Origin: UBA1672 sp050633325
GTDB taxonomy: Bacteria > Pseudomonadota > Alphaproteobacteria > Micavibrionales > Micavibrionaceae
Length of the DNA stretch: 64,000 nucleotides
Reading direction: 5' to 3'
Assembly: GCA_050633325.1 (NCBI GenBank)
Contig: JBOEGH010000006.1
Span: 62,001 to 126,000 of the forward strand
Shown here in pieces: positions 24,068 to 33,392 of this stretch. Within the stretch, counting starts at the first letter, position 1, and each line of letters opens with the position of its first letter. The notes below the pieces were generated by a model that saw only the letters and a list, made by a program, of their open reading frames with translations, had not been told where the DNA came from and did not search any database. Position numbers and translations under genes: made by a program.

Positions 24068-25800
24068 TCTGGAAACACGCACGACGTCACGCGATTATTA
24101 TTGATGGTGATCGCCGATCAGATACATTTATGGCGCAAAGCAGGTTGTCAATTCTGGGTGTGTGTTTTGCGCTTGGTTATCTTCTTGTTATGGTTCGTTT
24201 GCTTGATTTGGCAGTTGTTCAAAACGAAGCATTATTTCAAGAGACTGCTAATGTTGTTATTGAAAAAGAGCATGAAGTATCCTCTTTGTCTCCAAGGCGG
24301 GGGGATATATATGACAGGCATGGGTTTTTGTTGGCAACTACGTTGAAGACGCCGTCTTTATTCGTTGACCCTTCGTTAGTATATGACGGTCGTGATCTTA
24401 CGGCAAAGTTAATGGCTATAATTCCTGATCTTGACCGCGCTAAGGTTGAGAGAGCTATACAGGCGAAAAATCGTTTTGGCTGGATTGCTCATAATATAAC
24501 ACCCGCACAACAGCAGGATATTTTAGATGTGGGCGATCCCAGTTTAGGTTTTAAATATGAATATAAACGTGTTTACCCTCAAGGTTCATTATTTGCGCAT
24601 TTAGTTGGCTATACGGATCGTGACGGGCTGGGGCTATCAGGGGTAGAGCGTGGGTATGATGATGTTTTAAGCGCAGGAAAAGATGTGCATTTGTCTGCTG
24701 ATTTGCGCTTGCAACATGTTGTGCGTCGTGAAGTATCGGCTGCTATGAGTGATTTTACGGCAAAGGCCGGTTCAGGAATTATTTTGGATGCGCAAACTGG
24801 TGAGGTTCTTGCCGGGGTTTCCTTGCCCGATTTTGATTTGAATGCTGCCGGTGAGGCAAGAGATAATGAAATATTTAACCGTTTAACTCTTGGTGTTTAT
24901 GAGCTTGGCTCAATGTTTAAAATATTTTCCACCGCCGCGTTGTTAGAACTGCATGACGCACCTATGGGCAAAACATTTGATGCGCGAAAACCATTGAAGA
25001 TCGGGCGCTTTACTATAAATGATTATCACGCGAAAAAACGAGTAATGACAATACCTGAGGTGTTCATGTACTCCTCTAACATTGGTAGTGCTTTGATGGG
25101 TAAGATTATCGGTGGTAAAGCGTTGAAGGCGTTTTACGCAGATTTGGGATTGTTAGACTCTATGCGGTTTGATATTCGTGAAATTGGCCGACCTATAGTG
25201 CCAAATCCGTGGCGTAAATCTACGACATTGACCGCGTCTTATGGTCATGGTCTGGCTACAACTCCCTTGCAAATGAGTGCCGCAGTAGCATCCATAGTAA
25301 ATGGCGGTATGACAGTTAATCCAGTATTGGTTAAGTCAGATGATGCGCAGTTAAAAAGTGATGTTCGGGTTATATCAGAAGAAACATCAGAAAAAATGCG
25401 GAAACTTTTGCGTCTTGTGGTAACCAAAGGAACGGGCAAAAATGCTGATGTAGAAGGGTACTCACTTGGCGGTAAAACAGGTACAGCCGAGAAAAGTGTA
25501 AATGGCCGTTATGATCGTAAAAAGTTGATCTCATCTTTTGTAGGTGCGTTTCCTATGGACGATCCTAAATATGTGCTGATGGTTATGGTGGATGAGCCAA
25601 AGGGTAATAAGAAAAGTTATGGATATGCCACTGCTGGTTGGGTTGCTGCACCTGCGGTTAAGCGTATCATAACATCCATGGCATCTATAATCGGTTTGCC
25701 GGCTGATAAATATGATCCTGAGAATGACGTTGCCGCAAGCTTGGATAAATATTTGTATGATGAAAAATCAAAGAGGGGTAAGCGTCTTGTCTCTTATTGA
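24064..25800 (+). CDS. ftsI: Peptidoglycan D,D-transpeptidase FtsI (PBP3)
   Basis: 578 residues, septal class B penicillin-binding protein. One N-terminal membrane helix (SILGVCFALGYLLVMVRLL) is followed by the dimerisation domain with RRGDIYDRHG and the transpeptidase domain. Catalytic motifs are complete: SxxK as Ser283-Met-Phe-Lys286, SxN as Ser337-Ser-Asn339, and KTG at 471-473. It crosslinks septal peptidoglycan with FtsW. The start overlaps ftsL (ATGA) and the end overlaps the proposed murE start. Confidence 0.96.
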   Translation: MIWKHARRHAIIIDGDRRSDTFMAQSRLSILGVCFALGYLLVMVRLLDLAVVQNEALFQETANVVIEKEHEVSSLSPRRGDIYDRHGFLLATTLKTPSLFVDPSLVYDGRDLTAKLMAIIPDLDRAKVERAIQAKNRFGWIAHNITPAQQQDILDVGDPSLGFKYEYKRVYPQGSLFAHLVGYTDRDGLGLSGVERGYDDVLSAGKDVHLSADLRLQHVVRREVSAAMSDFTAKAGSGIILDAQTGEVLAGVSLPDFDLNAAGEARDNEIFNRLTLGVYELGSMFKIFSTAALLELHDAPMGKTFDARKPLKIGRFTINDYHAKKRVMTIPEVFMYSSNIGSALMGKIIGGKALKAFYADLGLLDSMRFDIREIGRPIVPNPWRKSTTLTASYGHGLATTPLQMSAAVASIVNGGMTVNPVLVKSDDAQLKSDVRVISEETSEKMRKLLRLVVTKGTGKNADVEGYSLGGKTGTAEKSVNGRYDRKKLISSFVGAFPMDDPKYVLMVMVDEPKGNKKSYGYATAGWVAAPAVKRIITSMASIIGLPADKYDPENDVAASLDKYLYDEKSKRGKRLVSY

Positions 25801-27175
25801 TGTTGATATAAATTCTCTGAAAGGTGTAACGCAAGACAGTCGCAAAGTAGGGGATGGTTTTCTCTTCGCTGCCTTGAAAGGTGAAATGGTTGATGGCAGA
25901 AATTATATAAATGACGCGGTTGAGCGCGGTGCATCGGTTATTTTATCAGGTGAAAATGTTGATATTGATGATAAGGCAGTGCGCTCTATAGTGGTTAGTA
26001 ACCCTCGTCAGTATTTTAGTCATATTGTCTCTGAATTCTATGGTTCTGCCCCTGCCTCAGTCGTTGCTGTAACCGGTACAAATGGTAAAAGCTCAGTAGT
26101 TCATTTTGTAGACCAAATTTTACGTGGTTTAGGGAATAAATCCGATTTTATTGGCACGTTATCTGGTGCAATGACAACGCCTGATCCGGTTTCTTTGCAT
26201 GAAAAACTTCGTGACATGGCGGGTGATGGAGTTACTAACGTTGCTTTGGAGGCTTCTAGTCATGGCTTGGCGCAGTATCGTTTAGATGGTGTAAGCGTTA
26301 ATGTAGCGGCCTTTACTAGCTTTTCTCAAGATCACCTTGATTATCATGATGATATGGATTCATATCTGGGTGCTAAATTGCGTTTGTTCTCTGAAGTTAT
26401 GATAGATAATGGCGTTGCGGTTTTAAATGCAGATATTCCTGAGTACCATAAGATATTATCCGTATGTCATGATCGTAATGTAAGGGTTATATCTTACGGT
26501 GAGAAAGCTGATGATATTAAGCTGGTTTCGTGTGAAATATCCGGTCATTCTCAAGCGATAGAGATTGAAGTATATGGTAATACATATCATGTGAAGTTAC
26601 CTTTAGTTGGTAAGTTTCAAGTCATGAATGCGTTATGTGCTTTGTCCTGTGTGTTGGCGCAAGGGTTTGATGTCGACAAGTCTGTAGAAACTCTTGAGAA
26701 ATTAGGCGCTGTACCCGGTCGTTTGCAATATGTTTCAAATGGTAACTTGCATGCTTTTGTTGACTATGCACATACGCCGGATGCTTTAAAAAATGTTTTG
26801 TCTGCTCTTCGTTCGCATACTAAAGGGCGGTTATTATGCGTGTTCGGTTGTGGTGGTGATCGTGACAAAGCAAAGCGTGCGGTAATGGGTGATGTCGTAT
26901 CCAGATTGGCAGATGTTGCAATTGTTACTGATGATAATCCGCGTAGTGAAAATCCAGATGAAATTCGTAAAGCAATTCTTAGTTCAATGAATGTTGAGGC
27001 AAAAGAGATAGCAGATCGTCGCGATGCTATTTTATTTGCCGTTCAGGATATGGATGAAGATGATGTTTTGCTTGTCGCCGGAAAAGGGCACGAACAAGGT
27101 CAAATTTTCAATGGGGTTACGCACCCCTTTGATGATGTGTGTGAAGTAAATAATGCATTGCGTAATGTTGTGTAG
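25787..27175 (+). CDS. murE: UDP-MurNAc-L-Ala-D-Glu: meso-diaminopimelate ligase
   Basis: About 462 residues; adds the third residue of the stem peptide. Motifs: GVTQDSRKV at the N-terminus, ATP loop VTGTNGKSS, LEASSHGL, FTSFSQDHLDYH, VDYAHTPD and DDNPRSENP. The DNPR motif marks meso-diaminopimelate rather than lysine specificity. The start is chosen as TTG 25787 because AGAGGGG (25772-25778) sits 8 bases before it and the conserved N-terminus follows at once; ATGs at 25757 and 25760 would overlap ftsI further and lack a ribosome site. The next gene is not murF, as would be expected, but a small unknown gene. Confidence 0.94.
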   Translation: MSLIDVDINSLKGVTQDSRKVGDGFLFAALKGEMVDGRNYINDAVERGASVILSGENVDIDDKAVRSIVVSNPRQYFSHIVSEFYGSAPASVVAVTGTNGKSSVVHFVDQILRGLGNKSDFIGTLSGAMTTPDPVSLHEKLRDMAGDGVTNVALEASSHGLAQYRLDGVSVNVAAFTSFSQDHLDYHDDMDSYLGAKLRLFSEVMIDNGVAVLNADIPEYHKILSVCHDRNVRVISYGEKADDIKLVSCEISGHSQAIEIEVYGNTYHVKLPLVGKFQVMNALCALSCVLAQGFDVDKSVETLEKLGAVPGRLQYVSNGNLHAFVDYAHTPDALKNVLSALRSHTKGRLLCVFGCGGDRDKAKRAVMGDVVSRLADVAIVTDDNPRSENPDEIRKAILSSMNVEAKEIADRRDAILFAVQDMDEDDVLLVAGKGHEQGQIFNGVTHPFDDVCEVNNALRNVV

Positions 27176-27196
27176 AGTAAATAAGGGAAATACTAA

Positions 27197-27655
27197 ATGA
27201 TTGAAAATAATCGCTATTACTGGTCTCATCTAAAGACTAAAACTGTTACAGTTCGGGTTGCTCCGAAACGTAAACAGCAGGGTATAGTGTTTCGCGTTAA
27301 TAACATGATTGATCTTGGTGGTGGTCGTCAAACAGTCATGTTAGAGCATGTGGATTTTCCAAAAACTTATCACAAGCGCGGTGGGGCTAATGATGTGGCG
27401 GTGCCATTCCGCATGGGCAATATGGACTTTATCTATGCATCACCGGGACAGCCAAAGGTTCAAAATGTGCATAATTTGCTTTCTACGCTTTACAAAGATG
27501 ACGAAGTTGAGAAGATAGTAGCCGATGTTTTGTCACCTGGGGACTTGCTGGTTTTTAAACAAGAGGGTAAGTCTATGAAAATAAAAATGATTGAAGCGTT
27601 AAGAATCGTAAAAGTAAACTCGTACAAAAAGAATAAAGCCGAATATGCTATATAG
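27197..27655 (+). CDS. Unknown 152-residue protein in the usual place of murF
   Basis: I do not recognise this protein. It is basic, without signal peptide or membrane helix, and appears mostly beta-strand in its first half (KTKTVTVRVAPKRKQQGIVF, then VMLEHVDF) with a Lys-rich C-terminus. A GGTGGTCGTCAA-coded GGGRQ loop is not a nucleotide-binding motif. The ribosome site AAGGGAAA precedes the ATG, and the end overlaps mraY by 11 bases, so it is firmly embedded in the operon between murE and mraY. There is no trace of a Mur ligase P-loop, so it is not a truncated murF. Its location suggests a role in peptidoglycan precursor synthesis, as pure inference. Confidence 0.7.
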   Translation: MIENNRYYWSHLKTKTVTVRVAPKRKQQGIVFRVNNMIDLGGGRQTVMLEHVDFPKTYHKRGGANDVAVPFRMGNMDFIYASPGQPKVQNVHNLLSTLYKDDEVEKIVADVLSPGDLLVFKQEGKSMKIKMIEALRIVKVNSYKKNKAEYAI

Positions 27656-28730
27656 TCTATTAACTCCTTATGCCGATCAGTTCCTGTTTTTTGACCTGTT
27701 TCGTTCCGTAACATTTAGAACGGGAATGTCTATAGGAACAGCGTTAATTATTTGTTTTCTGATTGCCAAGCCGATGATTAATTGGCTAAAAGCAAAGCAA
27801 AAAGAGGGGCAGCCTATTCGCGAAAATGGCCCTGAGACTCACTTTGTTAAGGCCGGAACGCCAACTATGGGCGGTCTGATGATATTGGTCTCAGTGTGCA
27901 TAAGTACTCTTCTGTGGGCCGATTTATCAAATGCATTTGTGTGGTATGCTTTGTTGATTATGGTTGGGTATGGTGCGATTGGTTTTGCGGATGATTACCT
28001 TAAACTTACAAAACGTAATACAAAGGGCCTGTCAGGTAAGTTAAAGATAGTTGCGCAGGTTGTGATAGGTACTGTCGTGACGGTTGGGATTATGAATTCA
28101 TTGCCTGATCATATGTCTATGCATGTTGCACCGCCGTTTTTTAAAGATGTTCTTATTAACTTATCATGGTTTTTTATACCGTGGTCTTTGATTGTTATTA
28201 TCGGTGCGTCTAATGCGGTGAATTTAACGGATGGCTTGGATGGCTTGGCTATTGTTCCTGTTGCGATTGCTGCGGGGTGTTTTGGTCTAATTGCATATTT
28301 GGTCGGCCATGCGGATTTCTCGCAATATTTGTATTTACACCGTGTCCCAGGAACAGAAGAGCTTGCGATAATTTGCGGCGCTTTGATAGGCGGGGCAATG
28401 GGGTTCTTGTGGTACAATGCTCCTCCTGCTGCAATTTTTATGGGTGATACAGGATCTCTTGCAATGGGTGGATTGTTGGGCGCGATGTCAGTAATGACAA
28501 AGCATGAAGTTGTTCTAGCAATTATTGGCGGATTATTCGTTGTTGAAACTGTGTCAGTTATCGTGCAGGTCGTTTCTTTTAAGCTGACCGGGAAACGGGT
28601 TTTTGCAATGGCACCTTTACACCATCATTTTGAGAAAAAAGGATGGTCAGAGCCTACTATAGTTATAAGGTTTTGGATCATTGCCGTGATATTGGCTCTG
28701 GTTGGGCTTGCAACATTGAAGTTGCGTTAG
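27645..28730 (+). CDS. mraY: Phospho-N-acetylmuramoyl-pentapeptide transferase
   Basis: 361 residues, polytopic (about ten helices). It transfers phospho-MurNAc-pentapeptide to undecaprenyl phosphate to make lipid I. Visible catalytic motifs are GFADDYLKL (aspartates binding Mg and substrate), NAVNLTDGLDGLA, MGDTGSLAMGG and the APLHHHFEKKGW loop. The N-terminus YSLLTPYADQF is standard. Translation is probably coupled to the preceding unknown gene through an 11-base overlap. No terminator is seen after it. Confidence 0.97.
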   Translation: MLYSLLTPYADQFLFFDLFRSVTFRTGMSIGTALIICFLIAKPMINWLKAKQKEGQPIRENGPETHFVKAGTPTMGGLMILVSVCISTLLWADLSNAFVWYALLIMVGYGAIGFADDYLKLTKRNTKGLSGKLKIVAQVVIGTVVTVGIMNSLPDHMSMHVAPPFFKDVLINLSWFFIPWSLIVIIGASNAVNLTDGLDGLAIVPVAIAAGCFGLIAYLVGHADFSQYLYLHRVPGTEELAIICGALIGGAMGFLWYNAPPAAIFMGDTGSLAMGGLLGAMSVMTKHEVVLAIIGGLFVVETVSVIVQVVSFKLTGKRVFAMAPLHHHFEKKGWSEPTIVIRFWIIAVILALVGLATLKLR

Positions 28731-28749
28731 TTGCATTGTGTATTGTTAT

Positions 28750-28799
28750 TTGATAGTTATATCTGTGATATGTTAAATACTGTGACGTGAAAACGTCAC
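28750..28799 (+). promoter_or_regulatory. Candidate promoter and 5' hairpin before the zeta-toxin-like gene
   Basis: TTGATA (28750-28755) and TTAAAT (28773-28778), spaced 17 bases, make a plausible promoter in the mraY-kinase gap. Just after it, GTGACGT-GAAA-ACGTCAC (28782-28799) is a perfect 7-bp hairpin with a GNRA-type tetraloop and no T tract, so it looks like a transcript-stabilising or protein-binding structure rather than a terminator. Confidence 0.4.
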
Positions 28800-28824
28800 T
28801 ATAGAATAAAAAGCTGTGACTATT

Positions 28825-30594
28825 ATGGGTGAGAAAACAAAGTACGATGCATGGAATCCTGGGGTTTTATCATCAATACCTAATGAATATATTCACCTGT
28901 CCAGTTGTTTCAGACCTGAAAATGTATTTACTGACATTAATGATGCTTTTGAGTTTTCAGAGCTTACGGGGCTCAAGCCAGAGCATGTAGTTGCTTGTCG
29001 GCCGGAGAGGCTTATGACGCATGAAACCTTTATCCGTGTTATGGCCGATATTAATATTCAAGAAGGTAATAATTTTCAAGAGCTGGGTATTAGATATCGT
29101 GAGACAGTAAAGACGCTGTTGGATAAGTATATTGAACCTAACATGGATGATTTCAAAAAAGAGTATGAAAATATCAGCAAAGATATATCAAATGAAATAT
29201 CTGACATACTTGACGAAACTATCTTCAAATCTACTGTAGAGGAAGTAAAAGAGCAAAAATCAGGGCTGAGCGCTTTATTTAGCTTTTTTCAACATAATGA
29301 TAAGAAAACAACAAAGCCCGTTTTATCAACGGAAGATGCGCATCGCCAATTTGTTAAAGGCTTTAAAGATCAGGAAACGAACGCGGATACAGCCCAGTCT
29401 AAGGCTATCAATAAATATCTTCATAAGGTAACCAACCTTCTGATGGTTAGGCATGGGCGCGTGCTTATTGATCGTGATGTGCTGGAAACAGTGGTAGGTA
29501 ACTTAACCTGTAATGATTATGCCAGTAAAGTTTTAGGCGATATGGCTGCTCCGTATATCAAGGATGCTATGGATGCCGAAGATTATAAGCCAATTCCTAC
29601 TTATAATGATTCAGTAGTCGTGTCTTTGAAGGGAGCTTCCGCAGCAGGGAAAAGTACTTTGCGGTTGAAATTAAACACATCTCCGACACCGTATCTGCAA
29701 GAGATAGGGTTTGATGGTACGGATGACTTTGCGTTAATAAGTCCGGATATATGTAGAAAATCTTTGTTGGATTATGACGATCTGGGCGCGGCAGAAAAAT
29801 ACGCCGGACCGTTGACTGCGGAAGAGCTGGTTCTGATTGATTTGAAGTTAGATAGATATATGAAGGATAAGGTGGAGTGTAATCCCGATAATGAGACCTC
29901 TAATCTTCTGATTGATAGGTTTCGTTTTGATTCTTTTGAAACTCAAAACTTAGAAGGTTTGGGCAGTAATCCATATGTAAGCAAGGCAAAGTGTATGTTT
30001 ATGTTCTTTGTCGTTACAGCGCCAGAGGAACTGGTCGAACGTGGTTGGCAGCGTGGTCAGGAAACAGGAAGATATAGAGCACCAGAGGACTTTCTTGCAT
30101 TAGGTGTTGATGCGTATAGGGGAATGCAAAACAAATTTTTTGAGCGTAAGGATAATGAAGGGCAAGAGTTTAAATATGAGTTTTTAAACAATAATGTTCC
30201 CAAAGGGGATAGTCCTATTACGGTCGCTTATGGAACATATGATGAGATGAATATTATCGATGTTTCCAGTTTGATTAATATTTGTAGGTATCAAAATATT
30301 GATATAAGAGGTGAATCCGCAGACGATATTTATCCTGATAATGATGACAATATGTTGCCCGAAAATAACCTAGGATTTATAGAGCAATGCATAGAAGATA
30401 TTCCCCATATTAATTTTATAGATTCTGACACTAACGTTACTTATGCGTATATTGATAATGGTGATCCCGTTGTTGTTGATGCTGATATTTTTCGTGAGAA
30501 ACAATCTGATCCTGATTACAACACGGTCTTTGAATCTGCGGGTTTTAAATCTACTAGTGTTGATTATGCGCCAACCAAATCATTGAATATGTAA
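28825..30594 (+). CDS. Zeta-toxin-like P-loop kinase, unknown function
   Basis: About 589 residues. The N-terminal ~265 residues are helical, charged and of no family I recognise. Then comes a P-loop GASAAGKST (270-278), a strand with LISPDICRKSL that fits the zeta-toxin substrate-binding SPDxxR segment, a helix with PLTAEEL, LLIDRFRFDSF, and RGWQRGQETGRYRAPEDF resembling the zeta-toxin R-x(n)-GRxVP motif. The last ~170 residues are acidic. Zeta toxins phosphorylate UDP-N-acetylglucosamine and block peptidoglycan synthesis; finding a relative between mraY and murD is striking. No epsilon antitoxin is adjacent. GTG 28816 is an alternative start; neither start has a good ribosome site. Confidence 0.6.
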   Translation: MGEKTKYDAWNPGVLSSIPNEYIHLSSCFRPENVFTDINDAFEFSELTGLKPEHVVACRPERLMTHETFIRVMADINIQEGNNFQELGIRYRETVKTLLDKYIEPNMDDFKKEYENISKDISNEISDILDETIFKSTVEEVKEQKSGLSALFSFFQHNDKKTTKPVLSTEDAHRQFVKGFKDQETNADTAQSKAINKYLHKVTNLLMVRHGRVLIDRDVLETVVGNLTCNDYASKVLGDMAAPYIKDAMDAEDYKPIPTYNDSVVVSLKGASAAGKSTLRLKLNTSPTPYLQEIGFDGTDDFALISPDICRKSLLDYDDLGAAEKYAGPLTAEELVLIDLKLDRYMKDKVECNPDNETSNLLIDRFRFDSFETQNLEGLGSNPYVSKAKCMFMFFVVTAPEELVERGWQRGQETGRYRAPEDFLALGVDAYRGMQNKFFERKDNEGQEFKYEFLNNNVPKGDSPITVAYGTYDEMNIIDVSSLINICRYQNIDIRGESADDIYPDNDDNMLPENNLGFIEQCIEDIPHINFIDSDTNVTYAYIDNGDPVVVDADIFREKQSDPDYNTVFESAGFKSTSVDYAPTKSLNM

Positions 30595-30684
30595 GCGATG
30601 CCTATTTTATGATATTATGCGCTTTACGCTTTTATCGGCTTGTGTAAAAATAAGTACGATCACTACTGTTTGTATAGGATGAAT

Positions 30685-32091
30685 ATGACCGATATTCCAA
30701 GCTTTGTTGAATCACTTAATGGTAAACCGATTCTTGTTTTTGGGCTTGGTCGTACTGGCCTGTCTGTTATCAAAGTTTTGAAAAAAGCAGGAGCAGTAAT
30801 TGTCGTTGGTGATGATAATGCCGATAATATTGCACAAGTTAAGGATATGGGCGTTGAGCTGCTTGAAGGAAATGATCGTGAGTTTTCTGATTATGCGTTC
30901 TTGTTGCTGTCTCCCGGAATTCCCCTTACTCATCCACGACCACATGATGTAGTTCTAAAGGCTCAAGCAGCGGATATAGATATTATATGTGATATTGAGT
31001 TATTCTATAGGATATTCCCTGACCGTAAAACTATCGGAGTAACTGGTACAAATGGTAAGTCTACATCTACCACACTGATACATCATATTTTGCAAGAATG
31101 CGGTAAGTCTGCGCAACTTGGCGGTAATATTGGGACTGCTGTGTTTGACTTGGACATGAGCGATGAGAATGCTTGGGTTGTATTGGAAATATCATCATTC
31201 CAGATAGATCTTTGCCCGACATTCAGACCCGATATATCTGTTATATTAAATCTGACACCTGATCATATTGATCGTCATGGGGATATAGAACACTATATGG
31301 AGGTTAAAGAGCGCCTCGTTGAATTAAGCAAAAGCAGCCCCGATAATATGGCCGTTATTTGTAGTGATGATGACCATACACAGCGTATTTATGACCGTGC
31401 AAAAGAGTTTGGGTTGCGTGATATCACTGAGGTTTCAACACTTAAATCTTTGTCAGATGGAGTTTTTGTTGTTGATGAATTCCTTTACGATAATTCCCAA
31501 AATGATGAAGTTAAAGTAGGAGATTTGTCTACTATACCAAGCTTGCGTGGTATTCATAATTATCAAAATGCTGCATGTGCCTATGCGGTTTTGCGTAAAG
31601 TTGGTGTGCCGTCAGAGGATATATGGCGCGCGATGAATAGTTTCCCCGGGCTTAATCACCGTCAATATTTAGTTCGTACTATGAATGGCGTGTCCTATGT
31701 TAATGACAGTAAATCAACCAATGCGGCGTCTGCGGCTGTTGCTCTTGGCTGTCGGCAAAATGTATATTGGATTGTTGGTGGTCGGCAAAAAAAGACAGGT
31801 TTGGATGGCTTGGAAGATTTTTTCCCAAGATTGAAACATGTCTTCCTAATTGGTGAGTCGACAGAGGACTTTTCGAAATGGTTTGATAATTACGGTTTGG
31901 AATATAATCGTTGTTACAATTTGGAAAAAGCTGTGTCTGAAGCCCATGAAATGGCGCAAGAAAATCGCGGTCAACCCGGCGGCGCAGGGGTCGTTTTATT
32001 ATCGCCTGCTTGCGCATCATTCGATCAGTTTAAATCATTTGAAGATCGCGGTGATAAATTTACAGATATTGTAAATGCACTGGAAGAGTAA
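30685..32091 (+). CDS. murD: UDP-N-acetylmuramoyl-L-alanine: D-glutamate ligase
   Basis: About 468 residues; adds D-glutamate to UDP-MurNAc-L-Ala. Motifs: N-terminal VFGLGRTGLSV Rossmann loop, LLLSPGIPL, ATP loop VTGTNGKST, LEISSFQID, LNLTPDHIDRH, INDSKSTNAASA-like YVNDSKSTNAASA, and LLSPACASFDQFKSFEDRG at the end. The ORF runs back to 30640, but TAGGATGA places a ribosome site before ATG 30685, and the family starts near there. It follows the kinase-like gene by ~90 bases and precedes ftsW by 11. Confidence 0.96.
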   Translation: MTDIPSFVESLNGKPILVFGLGRTGLSVIKVLKKAGAVIVVGDDNADNIAQVKDMGVELLEGNDREFSDYAFLLLSPGIPLTHPRPHDVVLKAQAADIDIICDIELFYRIFPDRKTIGVTGTNGKSTSTTLIHHILQECGKSAQLGGNIGTAVFDLDMSDENAWVVLEISSFQIDLCPTFRPDISVILNLTPDHIDRHGDIEHYMEVKERLVELSKSSPDNMAVICSDDDHTQRIYDRAKEFGLRDITEVSTLKSLSDGVFVVDEFLYDNSQNDEVKVGDLSTIPSLRGIHNYQNAACAYAVLRKVGVPSEDIWRAMNSFPGLNHRQYLVRTMNGVSYVNDSKSTNAASAAVALGCRQNVYWIVGGRQKKTGLDGLEDFFPRLKHVFLIGESTEDFSKWFDNYGLEYNRCYNLEKAVSEAHEMAQENRGQPGGAGVVLLSPACASFDQFKSFEDRGDKFTDIVNALEE

Positions 32092-32102
32092 ACCAATAAA
32101 AC

Positions 32103-33392
32103 ATGTCAGATACAAATACTTCATCTAATAACGATCAGGTTAAAAGCTCTAACTCCAGATCACAGCCACAGGCATTTTCTCGAATGGATCGTTCGTTCCT
32201 TGGCGCGTGGTGGTGGACGGTAGATCGGGCTATGCTTGGCAGTATTGTGACACTGTTGGTTTTTGGCATTGCTTTGGTTGCTACATCAAGTCCCGCCGTA
32301 GCGCAAAAAATTGGTGTTGGTGATTATCACTTTATTAAAAAGCATATGATTTTCCTTATTCCTACTTTGTTTATTATTATCGGAGGATCAATGTTAAGCC
32401 CTCGCTATGTCTGGCGGTTGGCTAGTTTGATGCTTCTGGGTGGTGTTGTAATGATGGTTCTTGTCTTGTTGTTTGGGGCAGAGGAAAAAGGCGCAAGGCG
32501 CTGGATCAGTGTGCTTGGATTTTCTTTACAACCCAGTGAGTTTGTTAAACCTGCATTTGTGGTTGTGGCGGCGTGGTTGATGGCACTTCAGGAAAAGTCA
32601 GTTCGTCGGTTAAATAACTTTAAATCAGACAATAATAAAGATACCACCTTTCCCGGATATTCAATCGCTATTTCATTGTATGCAATATTACTGATTCTGC
32701 TACTACTACAACCTGATTTGGGGATGAGCGTAGTTCTTACCACGGTCTTTGCCGTACAAGGGTTTATTGCAGGGCTAAGGTTTAGATTTGTTGTCGGTCT
32801 ATGTGTTCTGGGTGCAGTTGGACTTGTCCTTGCCTATTATTCTTTAGATCACGCGCGTAGCCGTATGGACAGATTTTTTAACCCGGACATAGGCGACAAT
32901 TATCAGGTAGAGGCATCATTATCAGCCATTAAAAAAGGCGGCATTATTGGCGTTGGCCCCGGTCAGGGGGTTGAGAAAATGAGTTTACCGGACGCTCATG
33001 CTGACTTTACATTTTCTGTATTAGTCGAAGAAGGTGGTATCGCATTTGCTGTTATTTTGATGTCGCTGTTCTTATTTATATTATTGCGAGGTTTTAAACG
33101 CCTTCAGGATACACCGGACATGTTTTCTGTATTGGCCGCAGGTGGTCTTTTGGCGATGTTTACTATACAGTCTTTGGTTCATATGGGGTCTAGTGTAAAT
33201 TTATTGCCTGCAAAAGGAATGACATTGCCTTTTATTAGCTATGGCGGATCTTCTATGATATCTATGGGTATTGCTATGGGGATGGTTTTGGCTTTAACCA
33301 GACAAAAGGGGCGCTCATCTATCTCTCGTAGTTCTATGACAATGCGTCGCGGGTTAAATAAAAATTCTGATAAGAGTACTGTAAATGAGTGA
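32103..33392 (+). CDS. ftsW: Septal peptidoglycan glycosyltransferase FtsW
   Basis: 429 residues, SEDS family, about ten membrane helices. It polymerises lipid II at the septum in complex with FtsI. Motifs: GARRWISVLGFSLQPSEFVK, LLQPDLGM, the large periplasmic loop with LPDAHADFTFSVLVEEGG, and LPFISYGGSSM near the end. The N-terminal ~45 residues are polar and Ser/Asn-rich. It overlaps murG by 8 bases. Confidence 0.95.
   Translation: MSDTNTSSNNDQVKSSNSRSQPQAFSRMDRSFLGAWWWTVDRAMLGSIVTLLVFGIALVATSSPAVAQKIGVGDYHFIKKHMIFLIPTLFIIIGGSMLSPRYVWRLASLMLLGGVVMMVLVLLFGAEEKGARRWISVLGFSLQPSEFVKPAFVVVAAWLMALQEKSVRRLNNFKSDNNKDTTFPGYSIAISLYAILLILLLLQPDLGMSVVLTTVFAVQGFIAGLRFRFVVGLCVLGAVGLVLAYYSLDHARSRMDRFFNPDIGDNYQVEASLSAIKKGGIIGVGPGQGVEKMSLPDAHADFTFSVLVEEGGIAFAVILMSLFLFILLRGFKRLQDTPDMFSVLAAGGLLAMFTIQSLVHMGSSVNLLPAKGMTLPFISYGGSSMISMGIAMGMVLALTRQKGRSSISRSSMTMRRGLNKNSDKSTVNE

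Noticed and set aside
27197..27655. Remnant of murF
   Set aside because: No Mur ligase loop or NSNP motif is present, and the ORF has its own start signals and an operon overlap, so it is a separate gene.
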